Notes: generated by a model not told the origin, from the letters alone. A stretch of 64,000 nucleotides of DNA from Ilumatobacteraceae bacterium (GCA_022843125.1 JALHOG010000016.1:1-64000); one strand, 5' to 3'; positions 51,698 through 61,103 are shown, numbered from the stretch's first letter. Program-made: numbers and translations.

Positions 51698-53680
51698 ATG
51701 ACACTTGCCGAGACCTCACGCGACACAGCTCGCGACACGGTTCGCCTGCGAGACATGACCGATGCGGACTTCGTCGAGAAGTACGCATGCGAGCGCTTCA
51801 CCGCCACGGTTCTCTCGAACCGCTTCGCCTACGTGATCGACAACATCAAGGATCAGCTGCTGCGTACGGCGTTCTCGCCGATCGTCCGCGGCTCGGACTT
51901 CGCCGCCGGGCTGTCCGGCCCGCCGGAGATCGGGTGGCCCATGGCTGCGGTCAGCCAGACCGTGCCGCTCCACGTCGGGTCGATCCCCGACGCCGTGCGC
52001 ATCACGCTCGAGGAGTACGGCCTCGACGAGCTCACGAGCGGCGACCTCATCGCGTGCAACGACTACTACCGGGTCGGCACGCACCTCAACGACGTCGTGT
52101 TCATCCGCCCACTGATCCTCGACGGTCGGCTGATCGGGGCGCTCGCGTTGCGGTGCCACCAGATCGACATCGGCGGCAAGGCGCCCGGCGGCTTCCAGGC
52201 ATCCAAGATGAACCGGTTCGAGGACGGCCTCACGATCCCGCCGACGAAGCTCTTCCGCGAGGGCAAGCCGGTCAAGGAGGCGATCAAGCTCTTCTTCTCG
52301 AACACGCGGTTCGGCCCGCTGCTGTACCAGGACATGCAGACGATCAACGCCTGCTTGAAGATGGGCGAATCGTTGATCCTCGACTCGATCGAGAAGTACG
52401 GCATCGACGCCTACCTCGGCGCGATCCGCTACACCGACGACGTGTCGGCCGAGACGATGCGGATGGCGCTCGAGAAGCTGCCCGACGGCGTGTACGAGGG
52501 CGAAGAGGTGCTCGACACCGACTTCCTGCCGAACAGCCCCGAGTACCGCATCAAGATGCGGATCAACAAGCGGGGTGGACGCGCCGAGGTCGACCTCAGC
52601 GGATCGTCGGCGGCCGCCAGATCGGCGCTGAACTCGTCGTGGCCCGATGCCCGGACCGGCATCGTGCTCGGGTTGAAGTGCCTGATCGACCGGCACAGCC
52701 GCTACACGTCGGGGTCGCTGCGGCCGATCGACGTCGTGCTGCCGCAGAACTCACTCGTCAATCCCGACCCTCCCCACGCGTGCATGTACTACTTCGAGGT
52801 CGTGCTCTCGATGATCATGGCGGTGTTCAACACCTTGAACGACGCGCTCGGCGAGGACGCTGTGGCGCACGACAGTGGCCCACAGGGCATCGGCACGGTT
52901 TCGGGTGCCACCGACGACGGCATGGCCGAGATGCTGTTCAGCGGCGCCTACAAGCTCGGACCCGAGATCAACCACTCGAACACCCCGTGGGGTGGGTCCC
53001 GGTTCGGCGACGGCATGTCGTCTGCGATGACGCATCCGTTCAACGTGCGCATGTCCGCGGACGAGGCCGTCCACAACCCGACCGCGTCCCTGACCGCCGT
53101 GACGATCGGGGCCGGCATCATGCCCGACAGCGGAGGGCCCGGCAAGCATCGCGGCGGTGCGTCCCGGTACAGCGACGAGGTGTGGCTCGTCCCGACCCGG
53201 CAGTCGTCGACGAACGTCCGGATGAAGCGGCCACGGGCCGGCGTCCACGGGGGCCGGCCGGGGCGACTCGGTGGTGTGTGGCTGTGGCCGGGTGACACCA
53301 CGGCGTTCGGGTTCGACGATCGTCCGCCGGCTGCGCTGACCGGCCCCGCATACGCGCTGGCGACGCCACTGATCGGCACGCATGATCCGGTCACCCACGA
53401 GCCCGACGCGGATGGGGTCTACTTCAACAGCGAGGTCGCGGTGCCAGCCCCCGCCGGCTCGGTGGTGCGCACCATCACCAACGGCGCCGGAGGCTGGGGC
53501 GACCCGTTCACCCGTGACGTCGACAAGGTGGTCGACGACGTGCGCGACGGGTACGTCACGATCGCAGGCGCCGAGCGCGACTACGGCGTCGTGATCACCG
53601 GCGACGCCGAGTGGGACCCGGAAGGCCTCACCATCGACCTCGACGCGACGAACGCCCTGCGCGGTGCCCCTCGGTCGTGA
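51698..53680 (+). CDS. Hydantoinase/oxoprolinase B-type (carboxylase alpha-like) subunit
   Basis: The 660-residue protein has FSPIVRGSDFA, a GDLIACNDYY motif, DVVFIRPL and a Gly-rich C-terminal region with GAGGWGDPF. It is the HyuB partner. Five-membered-ring cleavage (hydantoin) and CO2 addition to acetone or acetophenone are the known activities of the family. CAGGAGA precedes the ATG. The next gene is an SDR 6 bases on. Confidence 0.92.
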   Translation: MTLAETSRDTARDTVRLRDMTDADFVEKYACERFTATVLSNRFAYVIDNIKDQLLRTAFSPIVRGSDFAAGLSGPPEIGWPMAAVSQTVPLHVGSIPDAVRITLEEYGLDELTSGDLIACNDYYRVGTHLNDVVFIRPLILDGRLIGALALRCHQIDIGGKAPGGFQASKMNRFEDGLTIPPTKLFREGKPVKEAIKLFFSNTRFGPLLYQDMQTINACLKMGESLILDSIEKYGIDAYLGAIRYTDDVSAETMRMALEKLPDGVYEGEEVLDTDFLPNSPEYRIKMRINKRGGRAEVDLSGSSAAARSALNSSWPDARTGIVLGLKCLIDRHSRYTSGSLRPIDVVLPQNSLVNPDPPHACMYYFEVVLSMIMAVFNTLNDALGEDAVAHDSGPQGIGTVSGATDDGMAEMLFSGAYKLGPEINHSNTPWGGSRFGDGMSSAMTHPFNVRMSADEAVHNPTASLTAVTIGAGIMPDSGGPGKHRGGASRYSDEVWLVPTRQSSTNVRMKRPRAGVHGGRPGRLGGVWLWPGDTTAFGFDDRPPAALTGPAYALATPLIGTHDPVTHEPDADGVYFNSEVAVPAPAGSVVRTITNGAGGWGDPFTRDVDKVVDDVRDGYVTIAGAERDYGVVITGDAEWDPEGLTIDLDATNALRGAPRS

Positions 53681-53686
53681 CCTGAC

Positions 53687-54592
53687 GTGCTCCGATTCGA
53701 TGGCGACGTCGTCGTCGTCACTGGTGGCGCGAACGGGTTGGGCCGCGCCTACGCCCTCGAGTTCGCGCGACGAGGCGCCGCAGTGCTCGTCAACGACGTC
53801 GGCTCCGCCCACAGCGACCTCGCCGTCGAGCCGGCGGCGGCGCAACGTGTGGCCGACGAGATCATCGCAGCCGGCGGTGTCGCGGCTGCCAACGACCTGT
53901 CGGTGACCTCGTTCGAGGGCGGGCAGGCGATCGTCGCCGACGCGCTCGACCGGTGGGGCCGTATCGACGTGCTGATCCACAGTGCAGGGGTCATGCGTGA
54001 CCGCACCCTTGCCCGCCTCGACCCGTCCGAACTCCACGCCGTCCTCGACGTGCACCTGTCGGGCGGGTTCCACGTGGGGCAGCCGGCGTTTCGCGCGATG
54101 AAGGAACAGCCGACCGGCGGACGGATCGTGATGACGTCGTCGACCTCGGGCTTCTTCGGGGTGTTCGGCCAGGCCGCGTACGCCGCAGCGAAGGGTGCGC
54201 TCGCCGGGATGACCCGCGTGATCGCGCTCGAGGGCGCCCGTTACTCGATCCGAGCGAATGCGCTCGTGCCCGTCGCCACGACTCGGCTCAGCCCGGATCG
54301 CGACCCGCTGTCGCCTCGCCCGCCCGAGGATGTCGCACAGTTCGTGGTCGCGCTCTGCCATCGTGACTGCGCGGCGACCGGCATGGTCTTCGCCGCCGGC
54401 GGCGGGTGGGCCGGCCGGATGGGGGTCGCGGTCGGCCAGGGCTTCGCGCAGCCCGGCGCGGCGGCCGAGGACGTGGCTGCCAACTGGGACCGCGTCACAG
54501 CGCTCGATTTCGACGAGATGGCCGACGGATTCGCGATCGGTCCGTTCATCGACGCTCAGCTCTCTGACTCGACGATCGCTCCGGACGTGTGA
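53687..54592 (+). CDS. SDR family 3-hydroxyacyl-CoA dehydrogenase-like protein
   Basis: The 301-residue protein has TGGANGLG, a HSAG motif in place of NNAG, YxxxK in AYAAAK and a VNDVGSAHSD insert. The long C-terminal tail resembles the multifunctional-enzyme dehydrogenases. It starts with GTG, 6 bases after the hydantoinase-B stop. It likely acts on the product of the carboxylase or of the enoyl-CoA hydratase in the same unit. Confidence 0.88.
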   Translation: MLRFDGDVVVVTGGANGLGRAYALEFARRGAAVLVNDVGSAHSDLAVEPAAAQRVADEIIAAGGVAAANDLSVTSFEGGQAIVADALDRWGRIDVLIHSAGVMRDRTLARLDPSELHAVLDVHLSGGFHVGQPAFRAMKEQPTGGRIVMTSSTSGFFGVFGQAAYAAAKGALAGMTRVIALEGARYSIRANALVPVATTRLSPDRDPLSPRPPEDVAQFVVALCHRDCAATGMVFAAGGGWAGRMGVAVGQGFAQPGAAAEDVAANWDRVTALDFDEMADGFAIGPFIDAQLSDSTIAPDV

Positions 54593-54630
54593 GTGCGCGC
54601 TCATCGGGCGCGGTCGGCCAAGATCACCCG

Positions 54631-55047
54631 ATGAAGCACCACCACGACCCTGCGACCCCGTCCTCGCCGTGGCACCGCCACCCGGCCGTCAGGTCTGGAG
54701 ACCAGCTCACCCGCGGCGAACGCGCCGCCGACCGCATGCGCAACGTCATGGGCTCGTGGGGGTTCGTGTTCGGGGCGCTCGTGTTCCTCGCCGGCTGGAT
54801 GATCGGGAATCGCAACGTCGGGTTCGACAAGTACCCGTTCATCCTGCTGAACCTGATCCTGTCGTGTCTCGCGGCGATGCAGGGGGCGATCCTGCTGATC
54901 GCCGCCAGGCGGGAGGATCAGATCAGCAGCGAGCTGGCTCGCCACGACTACGAGACGAACGTCGAGGCAGATCTGATCGTCAAGGAGATCCAGCAGCTCA
55001 CGCGCGAGATCCATGCGCGCACGGTGACGAGCGCTCCGCCGCCGTGA
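54631..55047 (+). CDS. DUF1003 membrane protein
   Basis: The 138-residue version begins MKHHHDPATP at 54631. A GTG at 54589 that overlaps the SDR stop would add 14 residues. It has the family signature LTRGERAADRMRNVMGSWGF, two membrane helices (about 45-65 and 75-97) and the closing REDQISSELARHDYETNVEAD. DUF1003 proteins are small inner-membrane proteins of unknown role. A link with the catabolic unit is uncertain. Confidence 0.85.
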   Translation: MKHHHDPATPSSPWHRHPAVRSGDQLTRGERAADRMRNVMGSWGFVFGALVFLAGWMIGNRNVGFDKYPFILLNLILSCLAAMQGAILLIAARREDQISSELARHDYETNVEADLIVKEIQQLTREIHARTVTSAPPP

Positions 55048-55053
55048 GCAGTG

Positions 55054-57153
55054 TCACTTCCACGTCGGGGCGAGTGGGGCGCGGGACGTGACGTCGATCG
55101 GGACTGCCGTGATCCACGGCATCGCGTTGATCGACTGACGCCGCTGCGTCAGGCTCAGCAGGTGTGACGGGTTCGGGTCGATGCAGTGGGTCATCGTCGC
55201 GACGCCCGGCCGCAACGAGGAATCGATGGCGACGGTGGTGTCGATCGCCCCATGATCGGTGCTCACGGTGATCGGGTCGCCGTCGACGAGGCCGAGCCGC
55301 TCGACGTCGGCGGGATGGACGCGGCACGGGTTCGTCATGCTGCCGGTGGCGACGCTGTTGATCGACCCCTTTGCCCGGCGCACGACGAGCCGCAACGGCG
55401 ACGTGCCCGATGCGGGTGTGTCCTCCAGCGCCGCAGCCAGTTCGGCGGCGACGTCGGGTGCCATGACGACGAAGCGCTCCGCGGCGTCGGACGCCGGCTC
55501 CGCGACCCGCACCGGTTCGAGGCCGTCGGGCGTGATGCCGGAGGGGTGACGCTGCACGTCGGCGTACGGGATCCGAGCGCGTCGCGCCGAGACGGCGAGC
55601 AGGTCGGCCGACGCGGGCTTCTCCTCGCCCGGTTCGTACGAGTTCGATCCGATGCGCAGCGGCAGGCCCATCGCCGACGCGAGGTCGTGGAAGAACTCCC
55701 AGTCCTCGACGGTGCCGGGTGGCTTCGGGAGCACGGCATCGGTCCACTGCGCGAACGGTTCGCTGTACAGGTGCTCGTACCCGCGGGTGTGGTCGGGGCG
55801 CTCCAACGACAGCGTCGGCGCGATCACGTAGTCGGCGATCGCCGCCGTCTCCGACGGGTACGGGTCGATCGTGACCAGCAGGTCGAGCGACCGCAGCGCG
55901 GCCTCGATACGAGCCGGCTCGGGGAACGCGGCCATCGGGTTCCCGCCGGCGACCACGAGCGCTCGGATGCGGCGATCGCCGCCGTCGAGGATCTCGTCGG
56001 CGAGCGAGCCCGAGGGGTACTGGCCGTAGATCGGCCCCCATCCGGTCGCGTTCGTCGGCCCGGTCTCCCACGTCCGACGCGGCCCGATCACCTGTGCGCG
56101 GCCCGGTCGTCGGTCGTCGAGCACAGCGGTGCCGAGTTGGAGGTCGCCGGCGCGAGGGAACCGGCCGCAGATGACGTTCAGCACCTGGACCATGTGTTCG
56201 GCCACGTTCGACGACGGGCCCATGTCGGGCCCGGTCCCCGACCGTGCCATGCCGCGTCGAGCACAGGCGAACAGGTGTGCCGCGGCGACGATGTCGTCGG
56301 CCTCGACGCCGCACACCGACGCGGCGACATCGGGTGTGAGCCCGCCGACCGCAACGCGGAGCTCGTCGAGGCCGTCGACCCACCGGTCGCAGAACTCACG
56401 GTCTTCCAATGTGTCGCGGAGGATGACGTGTACGAGGCTGCCGAGCAGGATCGGGTCGGTCCCCGGTACGAGTTGGAGGTGGATGTCGGCCTGCGCCGCG
56501 ACCTCGGTGCGCCGCGGGTCGATCACGAGCAGCCGCAGACCACGCCGCTTGGCGTCGCGCAGCCGGCGCGAACCGTCGTGGATCGGGAACCCGGTGAGTG
56601 CGCCACCCTGCATCGACACGAGCGGGTTCGTGCCCACGAGCACCCACACGTCGCTCTCGTCGAATCGCTGCGGGCCTGCCTCCCATGTGCCGATCCGCCC
56701 GTCGGCCACCCACTTGGCCGACTGGTCGATCGTCATCGTCGAGTACAGGCTCGTCGAACCGATGGCGCGGAACCACGCGTTCATGAACGAGTGCGTGAGC
56801 GACGCCGTGTACGACTGCGTACCGACGAAGAGTGCCACGGAGTCGGGGCCGTGTTCGGCGATCACGTCGGTCAGGCGGCCGGCGATCTCGGCCACGGCCG
56901 ACTCGTACACGGTCGGCTCGCCGGCCCGCAGCGGCTGGAGCAGCCGATCGGCACGGTGGTGGAGGTCGCCGAGGTGACGGCCCTTCGTGCAGGTGAAGCC
57001 GGCGGTCACCGGATGGCCGGGATCGCCCTTGACCCCGACCACGCGGTCGTGCTCGACCTCGACGACGAGCCCGCACAGCGGCGAGCAGAGCCGACAGAAG
57101 GTGGTGTGCTCGGTTCTGCCGGTGTGACCCTCGGCCGTCGGTTCGCCGTCCAT
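55054..57153 (-). CDS. Molybdopterin oxidoreductase (DMSO-reductase family, [4Fe-4S])
   Basis: The protein is 699 residues. The N-terminal cluster motif FCRLCSPLCG with Cys20, 23, 27 and 55 binds [4Fe-4S]. The large molybdopterin-guanine-dinucleotide body follows, with LVGTNPLVSMQ, VIDPRRTEVA and a C-terminal NPCRVHPADVERLGL region. It oxidises or reduces a small substrate; a specific assignment is not possible. Only this catalytic subunit is present. The ATG at 57153 lies 7 bases from a minus-strand TACCAT box (57161-57166). Confidence 0.9.
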   Translation of the reverse strand: MDGEPTAEGHTGRTEHTTFCRLCSPLCGLVVEVEHDRVVGVKGDPGHPVTAGFTCTKGRHLGDLHHRADRLLQPLRAGEPTVYESAVAEIAGRLTDVIAEHGPDSVALFVGTQSYTASLTHSFMNAWFRAIGSTSLYSTMTIDQSAKWVADGRIGTWEAGPQRFDESDVWVLVGTNPLVSMQGGALTGFPIHDGSRRLRDAKRRGLRLLVIDPRRTEVAAQADIHLQLVPGTDPILLGSLVHVILRDTLEDREFCDRWVDGLDELRVAVGGLTPDVAASVCGVEADDIVAAAHLFACARRGMARSGTGPDMGPSSNVAEHMVQVLNVICGRFPRAGDLQLGTAVLDDRRPGRAQVIGPRRTWETGPTNATGWGPIYGQYPSGSLADEILDGGDRRIRALVVAGGNPMAAFPEPARIEAALRSLDLLVTIDPYPSETAAIADYVIAPTLSLERPDHTRGYEHLYSEPFAQWTDAVLPKPPGTVEDWEFFHDLASAMGLPLRIGSNSYEPGEEKPASADLLAVSARRARIPYADVQRHPSGITPDGLEPVRVAEPASDAAERFVVMAPDVAAELAAALEDTPASGTSPLRLVVRRAKGSINSVATGSMTNPCRVHPADVERLGLVDGDPITVSTDHGAIDTTVAIDSSLRPGVATMTHCIDPNPSHLLSLTQRRQSINAMPWITAVPIDVTSRAPLAPTWK

Positions 57154-57160
57154 CGCCTCG

Positions 57161-57166
57161 ATGGTA
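57161..57166 (-). promoter_or_regulatory. Putative -10 box of molybdopterin oxidoreductase gene
   Basis: TACCAT on the minus strand lies 7 bases before the ATG at 57153, matching the leaderless layout seen at other unit starts in the window. No clear -35 was found. Confidence 0.35.
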
Positions 57167-57278
57167 CGAGCGAGGTGTCCATCTGAGTGCACTGTTCTCC
57201 GGCCTGCGCGCATACCGTGGGTGTGGCCATCCACCTCACGATCAGCCGACCCCGCAGGGCGGAGAGGACGTACCGACC

Positions 57279-58220
57279 ATGAGCCGCATCACGTCATCCT
57301 TCGGCTGGAAGTCGACCGCGGCCGAGGTCGCCGAGGGGCACGATCTCTCGGGCCGGCGTGCGATCGTGACGGGGGCAACGAGCGGGATCGGGATCGAGAC
57401 GGCGCGGGTGCTCGCCACATGCGGCGCCCATGTGGTCGTTGCCGGTCGCGACCTCGCCGCAGCAGACTCTCTGGTCGCGCAGATCACCGCAGCCGGCGGC
57501 GCCGCCCATGCGACCGCTCTCGATCTCGCCGACCTGCGCTCGGTCGAGGCGTTCGCCGACGCCGAGGGCGAAACGCCACTGCACCTCCTGATCAACAACG
57601 CCGGGATCATGGCCTGCCCGTTCATGCACACCGAGCAGGGCTTCGAGATGCAGGTGGGCGTCAACCACCTCGGACACTTCCACCTCACGCGGTTGCTCCT
57701 TCCGGCGCTCACCGCTGCCCGTGGGGCCCGCGTCGTCTCTGTGTCGTCGTCCGGTCATCACTGGGGCGCGTTCGACTTCGACGACCCCCACTTCGAGCGA
57801 ACGCCCTACGAGCCGTTGGTCGCGTACGGCCGGTCGAAGAGCGCGAACGCCCTGTTCGCCGTCGAGCTCGACCGGCGGCATCGCGCCGACGGAATTCGTG
57901 CGTTCTCGGTCATGCCTGGCGGGATCGTCACCAAACTCGGCCGCCACATGACCGACGACCTGCGCAAGCAGCTCGGAATCGACCCCGAGAGCGCGGCGAA
58001 GATCCGCTGGAAGTCGGTGGAGCAGGGGAGCGCGACCACGGTGTGGGCGGCGCTCGGCACCGAGTTGGACGGTGCGGGCGGGCTGTACCTGGAGGATGTG
58101 AACGAGGCGGTGCCCGGCGAACCCGGACGGTACAACGGGGTCAAGCCGTGGGCGATCGACCCCGAACTCGCCGCCCGCCTGTGGGACTGGAGCGAGGCGT
58201 CGATCGACGCGGTGTCGTGA
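57279..58220 (+). CDS. Retinol-dehydrogenase-like SDR
   Basis: This 313-residue protein has TGATSGIG, NNAGIM, SVSSSGH and YxxxK in AYGRSK, with a longer C terminus like the human retinol dehydrogenase/WWOX-type SDR group. GGAGAGGAC precedes the ATG. Oxidation or reduction of a hydrophobic alcohol is likely. It stands alone between a divergent molybdenum enzyme and an acyl-CoA ligase with its own putative promoter. Confidence 0.9.
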   Translation: MSRITSSFGWKSTAAEVAEGHDLSGRRAIVTGATSGIGIETARVLATCGAHVVVAGRDLAAADSLVAQITAAGGAAHATALDLADLRSVEAFADAEGETPLHLLINNAGIMACPFMHTEQGFEMQVGVNHLGHFHLTRLLLPALTAARGARVVSVSSSGHHWGAFDFDDPHFERTPYEPLVAYGRSKSANALFAVELDRRHRADGIRAFSVMPGGIVTKLGRHMTDDLRKQLGIDPESAAKIRWKSVEQGSATTVWAALGTELDGAGGLYLEDVNEAVPGEPGRYNGVKPWAIDPELAARLWDWSEASIDAVS

Positions 58221-58319
58221 CGCGCGACGTCACGGCGTGGGCCTCATCGAATCGCCGGGGTCCAACTGCGGCCGGCTGTCCATGCAGGCGGCTCCGCAGC
58301 CCGACGTAACGTGACGGGT

Positions 58320-59861
58320 GTGGAGACGGCACGTCCTCGCGGCTTCTGGTGGTACGCCGAGCAGGCACCCGACGACGTCGCCGTCTTCGATCCTGACGGG
58401 ACCGTCACGACGAGAGGCGAGCTACTCGCTCGGATCGAGCGAATCTCGGGCCATCTGGTCTCGGCGGGTCTGCGCCTCGACGACCGATTCGCCGTCCTCG
58501 TGCACAACTCCGTCCACTACTTCGAGTGGATGCTCGCCGGCTCGCAGCTCGGTTTGCACGCAGTGCCGATCAACCATCACCTGACCGGCGACGAGATCAG
58601 CTACATCCTCGACAACTCGTCGTCCGCCCTGCTCGTCGCAGACGCCGCGCTGGTCGATCTCGCTCGCGATGCGCTCGATCGTGTCGACGCGCCTGTCGGG
58701 CGCGTCGCGTACGGCGACTTCGCCGGCTTCGTCTCGGTCGACCGGATCATGTCCACGCCTACGACACCGATCGACGTGCGCACGGCCGGGTCGCCCATGC
58801 TCTACACCGCGGGCACGACCGGTCGCCCGAAGGGTGTGCTGTGGCCGGCGCGTGCGGGTGTGACACCGGAGATGGCGATCGCCGCCACCGAGCCGATGTT
58901 CGCGCGGCGCGGCATGTCGCTCGGTGGTGTGTCGCTGGTGTGCGGGCCGCTCTACCACGGAGCGCCGGGCGGGCAGGGAATGTTCGCGCTGCACTGGGGG
59001 CAGTCGGTGGTGCTGATGGAGCGCTGGGATTCCGAGCTCGCGCTCGAGCTCATCGAGCGACACCGGGTGACCCACGTGCAGATGGCGCCGATCCACTTCC
59101 ACCGGTTGCTGCAACTCCCGCAGGAGGTCCGGGATCGGTACGACCTGTCGTCGCTCCGGGCGGTCACCCATGCCGGCGCCGGCTGCCCGGTCGACGTCAA
59201 GCAGGCGATGATCGACTGGTTCGGGCCCGTGCTCTACGAGTACTACGCCGCGAGCGAAGGGTTCGGTACGTCGATCACCCCCACCCAGTGGCTCGAACAC
59301 CCCGGCAGCGTCGGCCACCAGTCGTCCGACGGGGCCGAGATCGCGATCGTCGACGAGTCGGGTCAGCCGGTTCCCGCCGGCGAGATCGGCACGGTCTTCC
59401 TGCGGATCCCCGGGGCCGGTGAGAGCGAGTACCTGGGCGACCCGGAGAAGACGGCCGCCAGCAGGTGGCGCGACGGCTTCCGGACGTTCGGCGACATGGG
59501 TTACCTCGACGACGGCGGGTGGCTGTTCCTCGTCGATCGCCGCGCCGACATGATCCTCAGTGGGGGTGTGAACATCTATCCGGCCGAGGTCGAGGCCCGG
59601 GTCCGGTTGCACCCGGCCGTCGAGGACGTCGCCGTGATCGGCACTCCCGACGACGAGTGGGGACAGCGCGTCCTGGCCCTGGTCGTGGTGCGCCCAGGTG
59701 TCGAACCGACCGACGACCTGGTTGCCGACCTGGCGGCGCAGTGCGAGGCCGGTCTGGCCCGTTTCAAGTGCCCGCGGACGTGGGAGTTCCGGCCCGAGTT
59801 GCCGTACTCCCCAGCCGGCAAGCTCCTTCGCCGCGAGGTCCGTGAGCCGTACTGGCGCTGA
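58320..59861 (+). CDS. AMP-dependent acyl-CoA synthetase
   Basis: The protein is 513 residues: LYTAGTTGRPKGV (Ala replaces the usual Ser after Thr), EYYAASEGFG, a FLVDRRADMILSGGVNIYPAE hinge read in parts, and SPAGKLLRRE at the C terminus. It is a close relative of the ligase at 9999-11549. The GTG at 58320 lies 7 bases after TAACGT (58307-58312); a GTG at 58311 would add three residues. A terminator-like hairpin follows at 59925. Confidence 0.9.
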   Translation: METARPRGFWWYAEQAPDDVAVFDPDGTVTTRGELLARIERISGHLVSAGLRLDDRFAVLVHNSVHYFEWMLAGSQLGLHAVPINHHLTGDEISYILDNSSSALLVADAALVDLARDALDRVDAPVGRVAYGDFAGFVSVDRIMSTPTTPIDVRTAGSPMLYTAGTTGRPKGVLWPARAGVTPEMAIAATEPMFARRGMSLGGVSLVCGPLYHGAPGGQGMFALHWGQSVVLMERWDSELALELIERHRVTHVQMAPIHFHRLLQLPQEVRDRYDLSSLRAVTHAGAGCPVDVKQAMIDWFGPVLYEYYAASEGFGTSITPTQWLEHPGSVGHQSSDGAEIAIVDESGQPVPAGEIGTVFLRIPGAGESEYLGDPEKTAASRWRDGFRTFGDMGYLDDGGWLFLVDRRADMILSGGVNIYPAEVEARVRLHPAVEDVAVIGTPDDEWGQRVLALVVVRPGVEPTDDLVADLAAQCEAGLARFKCPRTWEFRPELPYSPAGKLLRREVREPYWR

Positions 59862-59924
59862 ACCGCTTGATCTCGCGCACCGACGGTGTGCCCGATTCCG
59901 TTGAGTGATTCGGCCTTGGACCGA

Positions 59925-59939
59925 TCTTCCGGGGGAAGA
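59925..59939. terminator. Small hairpin after acyl-CoA ligase
   Basis: TCTTCC-GGG-GGAAGA forms a 6-bp stem and is followed by AGTTTC. It lies 64 bases after the ligase stop. Weak terminator evidence. Confidence 0.35.
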
Positions 59940-60074
59940 AGTTTCGCGCCATCGTGAGGCGCCTGACGGTGATCGCGGCTGCATCTGACCTGGTCAGCGC
60001 CCCGTAGCACCCCGAACCGTGCTGCTGGTGCAGTTACCCCCGGCGGCGGAGCGCGTCCCAGATCCGTCTCCGAG

Positions 60075-60104
60075 TTGACAATTGAGGACACTCTTGTGTT
60101 CAAT
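60075..60104 (+). promoter_or_regulatory. Promoter and operator of the StrR/ParB-like gene
   Basis: TTGACA (60075-60080) is a perfect -35; TTCAAT (60099-60104), 18 bases on, is a fair -10. Between them ATTGAGGACA (60081-60090) and TGTGTTCAAT (60095-60104) form an inverted repeat with 8 of 10 positions matching. That spacer dyad is a likely operator, possibly for the product itself. Confidence 0.6.
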
Positions 60105-60154
60105 CACTTCACGCTCTGCGGCCGGGGGTATCGGTCGTGCGAAGGGGGACAGCG

Positions 60155-61099
60155 ATGGCGATCACGGAGTTCGAGGCTGCGTTCGCGTGGCCCGGGGAGT
60201 CGGTCGAACAGGTCCGGCTGGCGACGTTGCCGGTCGGGCATGCCTGGCGCGCTGACGGACTCGACGAGGCGCGTATTGTCATGCTCGCCGGCTCGCTCGA
60301 TTCGACGCCGCCGATCGTGGTGAACCGTCGCGACATGACGGTTGTGGATGGCGCCCACCGGGTTGCTGCCGCTCGGCGGCGCGGTACGGGGACCCTCGCC
60401 GTGGAATGGTTCGACGGCACCGAGTTGGAGGCGTTCGCGGAGTTCCTGCACCGGAACTCGCAACGCGGTCTGCCGGTCACGCTGGCGGATCGCTGCCGAG
60501 GGGTGCAGCGGGCACTCCGGGTTCAGGCGGGCTGGTCCGATCGCCGGATCGCGCATCTGTGCGACGTGTCGCCGAAGCTCGTCGCTCGCATGCGCGGCGA
60601 TCATGCGGCGCCTGGTATCGAGAAGCGGGTCGGGCGCGACGGCCGGGCGCGGCCGGTGCGCCCGGGTGCGATGCGCGACCAGATCCTGCAGGCGCTGAAG
60701 TCGGAACCGGACGCATCGCTCCGGGTGATCGCATCGAGACTCGGCGTGTCCCCCGAGACGGTGCGGACGGTTCGTCGGGAGCTGCACGACGATGCACCGC
60801 AGGTGCCGCCGTCGAGGCTGGTCGGCGCGCTGGCCGATCTGGCGGAGCAGCGCCGATGGCTACTCCAACCGATTCCGGCGCCGGCGCCGTGGCGTGACGA
60901 CCAGGCGTTCCATTCCACCGAGGAAGGGGTGTCGTTCGTCGAATGGTTCGACGCGACCTCGGTGGACGGAGCAGAGCGACGCCTCGACGAGGTGCCGTTG
61001 AGCCGGGTCTACGAGATCGCCGACGAGGCGCGTCGCCGGGCTGCGTTCTGGTCGACGTTGGCCGACGACCTCGAACGCCGGACCCGCAACCGCCGCTGA
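60155..61099 (+). CDS. ParB-like/StrR-type transcriptional regulator
   Basis: The 314-residue protein has a ParB-N-like domain (PIVVNRRDMTVVDGAHRVAAA, residues 53-73) and two HTH regions at about 129-148 (IAHLCDVSPKLVARM) and 187-209 (LRVIASRLGVSPETVRTVRR). The layout matches StrR-type activators of antibiotic clusters, but no such cluster is in the window. AGGGGG precedes the ATG at 60155; a GTG at 60137 is possible. The leader holds a strong promoter with a dyad. Confidence 0.85.
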   Translation: MAITEFEAAFAWPGESVEQVRLATLPVGHAWRADGLDEARIVMLAGSLDSTPPIVVNRRDMTVVDGAHRVAAARRRGTGTLAVEWFDGTELEAFAEFLHRNSQRGLPVTLADRCRGVQRALRVQAGWSDRRIAHLCDVSPKLVARMRGDHAAPGIEKRVGRDGRARPVRPGAMRDQILQALKSEPDASLRVIASRLGVSPETVRTVRRELHDDAPQVPPSRLVGALADLAEQRRWLLQPIPAPAPWRDDQAFHSTEEGVSFVEWFDATSVDGAERRLDEVPLSRVYEIADEARRRAAFWSTLADDLERRTRNRR

Positions 61100-61103
61100 G
61101 CAC

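Noticed and set aside
49512-51788. A 758-codon open frame on the minus strand
   Set aside because: It is the antisense shadow of the hydantoinase-A gene, without motifs; high GC keeps stops rare.
55186-57186. A 666-codon open frame on the plus strand
   Set aside because: Antisense to the molybdopterin oxidoreductase, whose cysteine cluster and motifs are clear.
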